Shown: positions 1 through 4,928 of the stretch, piece by piece
Layout: the number at the start of each line of letters is the position of its first letter
Position numbering within the stretch: the stretch's first letter is position 1
DNA from: Candidatus Methylomirabilis sp.
GTDB lineage: Bacteria > Patescibacteriota > Patescibacteriia > DYHP01
Assembly: GCA_020724105.1 (NCBI GenBank)
Contig: DYHP01000027.1
Span: 1-12,060, forward strand
DNA length: 12,060 bases
Direction: 5' to 3'
Translations under genes and position numbers: made by a program
The notes under the pieces: model-generated
The model's database searches: none
What the model saw: the letters and a program-made list of their open reading frames with translations, nothing else
What the model was told of the DNA's origin: nothing

Positions 1-26
1 TGTCGTCCCGACTTTGTGTCGGGATG

Positions 27-71
27 GGCTCATTTTAGCCCTTCGACTGCGCTCAGGGACTAAAATGAGCC
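27..71. repeat. Long hairpin with perfect 12-bp outer stem
   Basis: A perfect 12-bp inverted repeat (27-38 with 60-71, reading ggctcattttag on the left) encloses a second short stem (ccct at 39-42 with aggg at 55-58). A smaller palindrome of the tcccgac/gtcggga type precedes it at 6-24. No U-tract follows on either strand, so it is not an obvious terminator. It belongs to the repeat-rich gene-free stretch 1-592. Confidence 0.7.
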
Positions 72-134
72 AACTTTTTAAGTTCAAAATAAGGGGCGCA
101 ACTTAATACCAGTTCAATGTAAAAAAACCTTCCT

Positions 135-158
135 CTTAAATGACATCTTAAATGACAT
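135..158. repeat. 12-bp tandem repeat, two copies
   Basis: The unit cttaaatgacat occurs twice in immediate succession (135-146 and 147-158). The copies are identical. No function is evident; the repeat sits just before a GC-rich palindrome. Confidence 0.75.
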
Positions 159-161
159 CCT

Positions 162-187
162 CCCCGCCCCGACTCGTCGGGGCGGGG
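162..187. repeat. GC-rich palindrome with cccgac/gtcggg core
   Basis: A perfect 12-bp stem (162-173 with 176-187) has a 2-nt loop. The inner stem is cccgac/gtcggg, the same core as palindromes at 6-24, 2102-2119, 5301-5320, 11924-11943 and 12001-12020. No U-tract follows, so it is better read as a dispersed palindromic repeat than as a terminator. Confidence 0.7.
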
Positions 188-208
188 ATTAGTTTCCATT
201 ATTTTCAT

Positions 209-244
209 TAATTAAATCTCAAATTAAATCTCAAATTAAATCTA
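209..244. repeat. 12-bp tandem repeat, three copies
   Basis: Three successive 12-bp units close to aaattaaatctc occupy 209-220, 221-232 and 233-244, differing at one or two positions. It is the second 12-bp tandem array within 100 bp, at the edge of the strong hairpin at 255-290. No function is apparent. Confidence 0.7.
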
Positions 245-248
245 ATCT

Positions 249-290
249 AAAAAACCGACCTAATTTACGCTGGAGCGTAAATTAGGTCGG
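249..290 (-). terminator. Rho-independent terminator, minus strand
   Basis: A perfect 17-bp stem (255-271 with 274-290) has a 2-nt loop. On the minus strand it is followed at once by six T residues (plus-strand A run 249-254). It would end transcripts arriving from the right, either readthrough from the dehydrogenase/59-aa gene pair or a short noncoding transcript from the weak promoter near 459-487. Confidence 0.6.
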
Positions 291-458
291 GTGGCAATTT
301 CCAGTTTCTAAATTTCCAGTTTCCAATTCAAGTTTCCAAAATTTCCCAATTTTCTACAACTTTTTCTAAAACTTTTTCCGCCTTCAATGTTCTCCCCCTT
401 TCTCGCTCGCCAAACCAATCTCTTGACTGAATTAAACCAAACCGAAAAATTTCCGTAC

Positions 459-487
459 CTTATAATCCCTGTCCAAATGTTTCACAA
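459..487 (-). promoter_or_regulatory. Possible minus-strand promoter, weak
   Basis: Read on the minus strand, TTGTGA (482-487) is followed after 17 nt by TATAAG (459-464). Nothing with coding character follows before the terminator at 249-290, so if active it would make a noncoding RNA of about 200 nt. The -35 matches consensus at only 4 of 6 positions, so chance is a real alternative. Confidence 0.3.
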
Positions 488-571
488 CCAAATAATGGAC
501 AAAATGAAAAATGAAATTTGTCTTCCTATTCTTGTAAAAATTTTGAAAATTGGTAATTGGAAATTGGAAAA

Positions 572-592
572 TCCCCAACTAAAAGTTGGGGG
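572..592 (-). terminator. Hairpin after the 59-aa gene, probable terminator
   Basis: The inverted repeat ccccaact/agttgggg (573-580 with 584-591, 3-nt loop) begins directly after the TAA of the minus-strand 59-aa gene. On the minus strand it is followed by ATTTTCC, a short and imperfect U-tract. It may be a weak terminator backed up by the stronger hairpin at 255-290. Confidence 0.5.
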
Positions 593-772
593 TTATCTCC
601 CCGTTGCCGTAAAAGGCCGGTAGGATTCTTTGGCGCCTTTTCTTTTTTTCTTCGGCAACTTTACCGGCTTGCCGTCGATGTCAATCAAAACACCGGCTTG
701 GCCAGTTAAATTCTGGATTGATTTCTTAGAAAATTCCGTGACGTCTTTGTATTCCTTAATTTTTTTAACCAT
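593..772 (-). CDS. Small basic hypothetical protein, 59 aa
   Basis: The frame reads ATG at 772 to TAA at 593, giving a 59-residue Lys-rich protein (starts MVKKIKEYKD, ends PFTATGR). The middle reads GVLIDIDGKPVKLP, like a short beta strand-turn-strand, followed by a KKKRKGAK basic patch that could bind nucleic acid. I do not recognise a family. It lies downstream of the dehydrogenase gene on the same strand, and the gap between them is filled by the palindrome at 778-906, which ends 5 nt before the start codon. There is no Shine-Dalgarno sequence. A hairpin follows the stop codon at once, which supports a real gene end. It is a gene by codon character, position and flanking signals; function unknown. 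Confidence 0.6.
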   Translation of the reverse strand: MVKKIKEYKDVTEFSKKSIQNLTGQAGVLIDIDGKPVKLPKKKRKGAKESYRPFTATGR

Positions 773-777
773 AAATT

Positions 778-906
778 ACTACGGAATTACGAAAATATCG
801 AAATGACGAAATTTTTAGCGCATCCTTACGGATGCTATTCCATTTTTGGACTGACACCCCCGTAAGGGTGTTTTCTGTAATTTCGCGGTTTTCATACTTC
901 CGTAGT
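778..906. repeat. Palindromic spacer element with nested hairpins
   Basis: The outer arms are imperfect inverted repeats: the left begins actacggaattacgaaaat and the right arm, read in complement, begins actacggaagtatgaaaac. Units of about 9 nt ending in gaa recur along each arm. The centre holds two smaller hairpins, gcatcc/ggatgc (820-835) and acaccc/gggtgt (854-871). The element fills the space between the dehydrogenase stop (909) and the 59-aa ORF start (772), leaving 5 nt before that ATG. The right arm at 877-908 matches 2718-2749 at 29 of 32 positions. Confidence 0.7.
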
Positions 907-908
907 CC

Positions 909-1895
909 CTATTTCACCAAATTCGGCGGCGTCTCGCCTTTGAGAGCCGCAGTAATATTGCGCGCCGCGCAAACCGCCATGGCGCTGCGCGTTTCAATGG
1001 TTGCCGAGGCGGTGTGAGGTGTCAAAACAACACTTTCCATTTTTCTTAATTCCAATTTATCGGAGAGGTCGCAGTCAATTGACGGTTCGCACTCAAAAAC
1101 ATCCAAGGCCGCGCCAGCGATTTTTTTGGCTTTAAGGGCTTTGAGCAGGGCTTTCTCGCGCACAATCGGCCCGCGAGCAGTGTTGATTAAATAGGCCGTT
1201 TTTTTCATCATTGCCAATTGTTTATCATTGATTAAATATTTTGTTGAAGGCAAAAGCGGCACGTGAAGCGTGACAAAATCCGAAATTTCCAAAAGTTCCG
1301 GCAATTCAACGAATTTTGCGCCGTATTCTTTTTCAAACGCCTCGTCGCGTTTAACGTCGTAATACAAAACTTTCATCTTAAAACTTCCAGTCGCCATTTG
1401 CGCCATCCGCTTGCCGATTGCCCCGAGCCCGACAATGCCCAAAACTTTGTTATAAACATCCGTCCCCAGCAATAAAGTCGGCGACCAACCTTGGAATTTT
1501 TTAGCGCGGGTGAATTTGTCGGCTTCAACAATTTTTTTCGCCAAAGCCATCAAAAGCGCGAAAGTGTGTTCTGCCACGGATTCCGACATTTCCGGCACCG
1601 GCGTATTTGTTACCGTTATACCGCGCTTTTTCGCCGCCTCAACATCAATATTATTAAAACCCACGGCGTAATTGGCGATAATTTTTAATTGCTTGCCAAG
1701 GCCGTCCATAATCTCGCCGTCAATTGAGTCGGTTAAAAGGGAAAGAAGGGCGTGGCAACCCTTGCCCATTTTAATGATTTCCTGTTTGGCCAAAACCCTG
1801 TCGCGCGGGCTGATTTTAATCTGAAAATCTTTTTGCTCTTTTAAGAGATTAATTCCCGCTTCGGGAATTTTCCGGGTAATAAATATCTTAAACAT
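909..1895 (-). CDS. NAD(P)-dependent D-2-hydroxyacid dehydrogenase
   Basis: This 328-aa protein has the normal length and plan of the D-isomer 2-hydroxyacid dehydrogenases (glyoxylate/hydroxypyruvate reductase, D-glycerate or 3-phosphoglycerate dehydrogenase). The nucleotide-binding GLGAIG motif is at residues 156-161, and the catalytic triad is visible as Arg241 (NTARGP), Glu270 (FECEP) and His294 (PHTAS). There is no C-terminal ACT domain, which argues against a long SerA, and the overall pattern is closest to cytosolic glyoxylate/glycerate dehydrogenases. The exact substrate cannot be read. The start is MFKIFITRK at 1895; no Shine-Dalgarno is present, and a palindromic element ends 6 nt upstream. 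A minus-strand promoter at 1996-2024 would make that palindrome essentially the whole 5' leader. The gene is followed by the 59-aa ORF, probably as a two-gene operon. Confidence 0.9.
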   Translation of the reverse strand: MFKIFITRKIPEAGINLLKEQKDFQIKISPRDRVLAKQEIIKMGKGCHALLSLLTDSIDGEIMDGLGKQLKIIANYAVGFNNIDVEAAKKRGITVTNTPVPEMSESVAEHTFALLMALAKKIVEADKFTRAKKFQGWSPTLLLGTDVYNKVLGIVGLGAIGKRMAQMATGSFKMKVLYYDVKRDEAFEKEYGAKFVELPELLEISDFVTLHVPLLPSTKYLINDKQLAMMKKTAYLINTARGPIVREKALLKALKAKKIAGAALDVFECEPSIDCDLSDKLELRKMESVVLTPHTASATIETRSAMAVCAARNITAALKGETPPNLVK

Positions 1896-1901
1896 ATTTC
1901 A

Positions 1902-1990
1902 TAGAAGCCACGGGGCGCCATCACAACGCCATTTTACGCCAAATTTTGGCGTTTGTTGGCGTAGTTATGGCGTTTTTTATTTGGCTTCTA
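1902..1990. repeat. 89-bp palindromic leader element, family A copy 1
   Basis: The ends are inverted copies of tagaagcca. Each arm carries three CGCCA units separated by 4 nt (left arm cgccat-N4-acgcca-N4-acgccaaa; the right arm has the same spacing in complement). It sits 6 nt before the dehydrogenase ATG (minus strand), and the predicted transcription start lies at its outer edge. A second copy, alignable end to end in the opposite orientation, is at 8057-8143. This is a direct reading of the sequence; any role in translation is inference. Confidence 0.85.
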
Positions 1991-1995
1991 CTAAT

Positions 1996-2024
1996 ATTGT
2001 ACACCCTCTTGACAACTTGGTCAA
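1996..2024 (-). promoter_or_regulatory. Sigma-70-type promoter for the dehydrogenase gene
   Basis: On the minus strand, TTGACC (2019-2024) is followed after exactly 17 nt by TACAAT (1996-2001). Transcription would begin near 1989, at the edge of the palindrome 1902-1990, about 95 nt before the ATG. Its -35 box lies inside the spacer of the opposing plus-strand promoter, so the two should compete for polymerase. Confidence 0.7.
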
Positions 2025-2037
2025 AGTATGTTATAAT
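2009..2037 (+). promoter_or_regulatory. Perfect-consensus sigma-70 promoter
   Basis: TTGACA (2009-2014), a 17-nt spacer and TATAAT (2032-2037) match the consensus at all 12 positions. It points toward the small Cys-rich gene at 2213. The start point would be near 2044, giving a leader of about 170 nt. The -35 regions of this and the opposing promoter form a small inverted repeat (ttgac-N6-gtcaa). Confidence 0.85.
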
Positions 2038-2212
2038 AACCCATTAGCTCTTTTAATAATGAATTTGCGGTTGATTGAGCGAAAAATGACACTGGTCTGA
2101 CGTCCCGACCTGTCGGGACTTCGGGATTTCGCCCGACAGACCGAAAAAAATCCAAAAAAAGCCCGCCTTCGTTCCGATAAAATCGGAACTTCGGCGTGGC
2201 AGGGAGGAAATC
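2038..2212 (+). promoter_or_regulatory. Structured 5' leader of the Cys-rich gene
   Basis: This is the untranslated stretch after the consensus promoter. It contains a possible 13-codon ORF (2059-2100), then a perfect 8-bp hairpin gtcccgac/gtcgggac (2102-2119). A competing pairing uses the 3' half of that hairpin (2112-2117) with cccgac at 2132-2137. A further hairpin has stem ttccgat/atcggaa at about 2174-2190. It ends in a strong ribosome site, gggaggaaatc, next to the ATG. No U-tract follows the hairpins, so classical attenuation is not evident. Together with the overlapping promoters and the palindrome at 1902-1990 it accounts for the gene-free stretch 1896-2212. Confidence 0.5.
2059..2100 (+). 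CDS. Possible 13-aa leader peptide
   Basis: An ATG at 2059, about 15 nt after the predicted transcription start, opens 13 codons (MNLRLIERKMTLV) that stop in TGA immediately before the 8-bp hairpin at 2102-2119. There is no Shine-Dalgarno sequence. Its position fits a leader peptide that could influence the competing hairpins, but chance is as likely. Confidence 0.25.
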   Translation: MNLRLIERKMTLV

Positions 2213-2638
2213 ATGACCGAAAGCCAGGAAAACACCATCAAAATGCTCGTTTCTCTTATCTCCGTCTTCGTTTCCGCAGTTGCCATCTTAGTTTTCATTT
2301 TTGTGGCCGCCATGACCGCAAGCTGCGCCGCGCCGAAGTCGGCAAGTGAGGCGCAGAGCCAGCTCATCTTTGGCGTAAGCCGAACCTGCAACGACGGCGT
2401 CTCGGAGATAACCTATCACAAGGACATCTTCGAGGTCTGCTCAACCGATGCGGGGACGTTCACTGTCCACGACGTCGGCTGCGACGGCGCAAACCTCGAG
2501 GTCTGCGACAACGAAATGAATTACATCGTCGTCGGCGGCAAGGCCAAGACCTTCAGCCGAAACTGCGTCGTCCTCGCCGAGGCAGAAAAGCAAGCCATCA
2601 AAGCCCACCAAAAATGCCTCTCTGAAGTCCTGAAGTGA
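2213..2638 (+). CDS. Small Cys-rich membrane-anchored or lipoprotein-like protein
   Basis: The 141-aa product has a short polar N-terminus (residues 1-10), one hydrophobic segment (about 11-34) and then MTASC, a weak lipobox with Cys38. Six further Cys (59, 76, 90, 98, 118, 135) lie in the exported part and could form three disulfides. The last 20 residues are probably helical. I do not recognise a family. The start is secure because gggaggaaatc precedes the ATG. Codon use is richer in C- and G-ending codons than in neighbouring genes, and this is the only complete plus-strand gene in the left 11 kb, so recent acquisition or a different expression class is possible. It has its own perfect promoter and terminator and is therefore probably monocistronic and well expressed. 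Confidence 0.75.
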   Translation: MTESQENTIKMLVSLISVFVSAVAILVFIFVAAMTASCAAPKSASEAQSQLIFGVSRTCNDGVSEITYHKDIFEVCSTDAGTFTVHDVGCDGANLEVCDNEMNYIVVGGKAKTFSRNCVVLAEAEKQAIKAHQKCLSEVLK

Positions 2639-2682
2639 CCCGCCATCTTCTTCTCCACCATTCGTTATAACCCAATAAAAAC

Positions 2683-2716
2683 GGCGCGACCCATAAGTCG
2701 CGCCTCATTTTTATTT
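2683..2716. terminator. Bidirectional Rho-independent terminator
   Basis: The stem ggcgcgac/gtcgcgcc (2683-2690 with 2697-2704, 6-nt loop) is followed on the plus strand by tcatttttattt and on the minus strand by GTTTTTATT. It lies between two convergent genes, the Cys-rich gene and the transketolase C-half, and can serve both. For the minus strand it marks the end of the pentose-phosphate operon. Confidence 0.8.
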
Positions 2717-2717
2717 C

Positions 2718-2749
2718 GTAATTTCGCGGATTTCGTAGTTCCGTAGTCC
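2718..2749. repeat. Solo repeat arm at the transketolase stop codon
   Basis: These 32 nt match 877-908 at 29 positions. Both copies sit at the 3' end of a minus-strand gene: the TAG stop codon lies at or within 1 nt of the repeat edge (909-911 for the dehydrogenase, 2749-2751 here). No matching left arm is seen beside this copy; the bidirectional terminator occupies that place. Confidence 0.7.
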
Positions 2750-3732
2750 TATTTTCTTCTCATTGCCTTCTTAACCGCCGCGATGATGTGTTTCGCTTTC
2801 ATTCCGTATTTTTCCAACAATTCGTCGGGCTGGCCCGATTCGCCGAAAGTGTCCTGCGTGCCGAGCATTTCCACAGGAACGGGACAATTTTTTGCCAAAA
2901 CCTCGCAAACAGCCGACCCCATTCCACCCATCACCTGATGTTCTTCAACCGTGACCACCACGCCGGTTTTTCCGACTGATTTGCAGATTGTTTTTGCATC
3001 CATCGGCTTAATAGTGTGATTATTTATAACCTCGGCGTCAATGCCTTGTTTTTTTAATTCGTTTGCTGCCGCAAGCGCTTCGTAAATCAATGGTCCGCAG
3101 GCAATAATAGACACGTCCTTGCCCTCTTTGAAAATTTCCGCCTGCCCGATTTTAAAAGGCGTTTTTTGGCTTGTCATGACCGGCGTTTTTTCACGGGCAA
3201 ATCTCAAATAAACCGGCCCTTTATGCTGTGAGGCGGCGACTGTGGCCTTGTATGTTTCCAAAGAATCGCAGGGGGCGAGAACCACCATTCCGGGCAAACA
3301 TCTCATAATCGCCATATCTTCCAGCGCCTGATGGGACATACCGTCGGGCCCGACCGAAATGCCGGCGTGCGCTCCGCCGATTTTGACATTGGCGCCGTTT
3401 TGACAAACATTAACACGGACTTGCGACCAATTTATGCCCGGAGAAAATACGGCATAATTTGAAACAAATGGAATCTTGCCCGACAAAGCCAATCCTGACG
3501 CCACAGCCATCATATTCTGCTCGGCAATGCCGCATTCAATAAATCTTTGGAGAAACTTGTCTTTGAAATAATTGCATTTGGTTGAATCGGTCAGGTCGGC
3601 GCAAAGAACAAAAACATTCGGGTCTTTTTCGCCAAGATTTAAAAGCGCCTTGCCCCAGCCCTCGCGCGTCGCTTCCATATCCACATTTTTATTAAAGATT
3701 TTTTTTGATAGAAACAATTTTTGGTTTAACAT
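2749..3732 (-). CDS. tkt: Transketolase, C-terminal half subunit
   Basis: This is the pyrimidine-binding and C-terminal half of transketolase as a separate 327-aa protein. With the N-half it moves C2 ketol units between pentose, tetrose, hexose and heptulose phosphates using thiamine diphosphate. GIAEQN carries the conserved catalytic Glu71; GAHAGISVGPDGMSHQALED (119-138) is the family's phosphate/substrate loop; the C-terminal domain includes GQPDELLEKYG. I chose MLNQKLFLSKKIF at 3732 as the start. An ATG at 3810 would add 26 residues, but these are encoded by the low-complexity palindrome 3751-3870. No Shine-Dalgarno is seen. The gene is last in the operon, is followed by the bidirectional terminator, and must work with the product of 3890-4753. 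Split transketolases are known in archaea and Patescibacteria. Confidence 0.92.
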   Translation of the reverse strand: MLNQKLFLSKKIFNKNVDMEATREGWGKALLNLGEKDPNVFVLCADLTDSTKCNYFKDKFLQRFIECGIAEQNMMAVASGLALSGKIPFVSNYAVFSPGINWSQVRVNVCQNGANVKIGGAHAGISVGPDGMSHQALEDMAIMRCLPGMVVLAPCDSLETYKATVAASQHKGPVYLRFAREKTPVMTSQKTPFKIGQAEIFKEGKDVSIIACGPLIYEALAAANELKKQGIDAEVINNHTIKPMDAKTICKSVGKTGVVVTVEEHQVMGGMGSAVCEVLAKNCPVPVEMLGTQDTFGESGQPDELLEKYGMKAKHIIAAVKKAMRRK

Positions 3733-3750
3733 ATTAAAATTAAACTTTTG

Positions 3751-3870
3751 GAAATTGGCTGTATGGAAAATGGAAATTGGTAATAGAAAATAGAAAATGG
3801 AAAATGGCAAAGCTAACTATCTAATTTCCAATTTCCATTACTATTTTCTAATTTCTATACAACTAATTTC
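3751..3870. repeat. 120-bp AT-rich palindrome between the transketolase halves
   Basis: The two arms align end to end in inverse orientation: the left arm starts gaaattggctgtatgg and the complement of the right arm starts gaaattagttgtatag. Units close to ggaaaatt recur every 7-10 nt along both arms. Similar words (aatttccagtttc, aattggaaattgg) lie at 300-350 and 541-570. It fills most of the gap between the tkt halves and ends 18 nt before the C-half ATG. Confidence 0.75.
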
Positions 3871-3889
3871 TGTTTAAAATTCTGGATTT

Positions 3890-4753
3890 TTATTCGCTTT
3901 CTGGCATGATTCTCCCTCCCAAACTTCTTAACTGCCTTAATGCTTTCTCCGCCTGTTCTTGGTTCGGCGGGTTGCCGTGCCACTTAAATTCGTATTCCAT
4001 AAAATCAACGCCCTTGCCTGGAATGGTGTTTGCAATAATCATCACCGGTTTCTGATAAATCGCTTTGGCTTCCTCGCACGCCTCAATTACCTGTCTAATA
4101 TTGTGACCATCAATCTCAATAACCTGCCAGCCGAACACTTCGTATTTTGTTTTTAACGGCTCTTTGGGCATTACATTTTCGGTATAGCCGTCAATTTGGA
4201 TATTGTTTCGATCCATTATAAAAGTCAGGTTATCAAGTTTGTATTTTCCGGCCATGGCCGCCGCTTCCCAAGTCATTCCCTCATCCTGTTCGCCATCGCC
4301 AACCAAACAATAAACTTGGTATTTTTTATTGTCTGCCTTTGCGGCAATGGCCATGCCCACGGCCATTCCGGCGCAGTGCGCCACAGGACCAGAACTATTC
4401 TCAACCCCAGGCACACATTTTCTATGCGGATGCCCCTGAAGACAGCTGCCTAGTTTTCTTAAAGTTTTTAGTTTGGCCACAGGGAAATAACCAGCGCGCG
4501 CAAGTGTGGCGTAAAGAACAGGACATATGTGTCCGTTGGAAAGAAGCAATCTGTCGCGTTCCGGCCATTCGGGCCTTTTTGGGTTGTGTTTTAAAACACC
4601 CCCAAAATACAAAGCGGTAAAAACGTCGGCCATGCCCAAAGACCCAGCTGAATGCCCGCTGCCAGCGGCCAAAAGCATTTTAATGATGTCTTGCCTAATT
4701 TGGCAGGAAATTTTATAAAGTTTTTGGATTTGTCTGTCAGTTAAGCAGGTCAT
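3890..4753 (-). CDS. tkt: Transketolase, N-terminal half subunit
   Basis: This 287-aa protein is the thiamine-diphosphate pyrophosphate-binding half of transketolase. The conserved His34 lies in GSGHSAGSLG, followed by LSNGHICP (71-78), GHPHR (107-111) and the TPP/Mg2+ motif GDGEQDEG (152-159) ending with Asn at 183-184 (DRNN). The length is typical for the stand-alone N-half. It pairs with the C-half encoded 157 nt downstream. The start MTCLTDRQ at 4753 has no Shine-Dalgarno; the palindromic spacer 4761-4928 ends 7 nt before it. In the operon it follows pfkB1. Confidence 0.92.
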   Translation of the reverse strand: MTCLTDRQIQKLYKISCQIRQDIIKMLLAAGSGHSAGSLGMADVFTALYFGGVLKHNPKRPEWPERDRLLLSNGHICPVLYATLARAGYFPVAKLKTLRKLGSCLQGHPHRKCVPGVENSSGPVAHCAGMAVGMAIAAKADNKKYQVYCLVGDGEQDEGMTWEAAAMAGKYKLDNLTFIMDRNNIQIDGYTENVMPKEPLKTKYEVFGWQVIEIDGHNIRQVIEACEEAKAIYQKPVMIIANTIPGKGVDFMEYEFKWHGNPPNQEQAEKALRQLRSLGGRIMPESE

Positions 4754-4760
4754 ATTGATT

Positions 4761-4928
4761 TAGAAATTGGTGCACTTCGTGCACGAAATTCGGTCGCTAA
4801 CACTCCCTGAAATTTGAAATTAGTCCCCGCCGAAGGCGGGAACGGAACCCGCGAGCGTAAGCGAGCAAATTTCTTATTTCGTCTCCCTTCGGGAGACAAT
4901 TTTCACGAGCGAAGCGAGTAAATTTCTA
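4761..4928. repeat. Composite spacer of AAATTT units and micro-hairpins
   Basis: The ends are inverted (tagaaatt at 4761-4768, aatttcta at 4921-4928). Between them, aaatt words alternate with very short GC hairpins whose loop is TTC or GAA: gtgcac-ttc-gtgcac (4770-4784), cccgcc-gaa-ggcggg (4826-4840) and gtctccc-ttc-gggagac (4881-4897). A direct repeat of gcgagc lies at about 4851-4866. It fills the whole pfkB1-tkt gap, overlaps the pfkB1 stop codon and ends 7 nt before the tkt N-half ATG. Confidence 0.65.

Noticed and set aside
135..244. Tandem 12-bp repeats considered as a CRISPR-like array
   Set aside because: The units are contiguous with no spacers, only two or three copies long, and there are no cas genes.
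387..623. A 78-codon plus-strand open frame in the gene-free left end
   Set aside because: It has no ribosome site, runs through repeat words and hairpins, and is antisense to the end of the better-supported 59-aa gene at 593-772.
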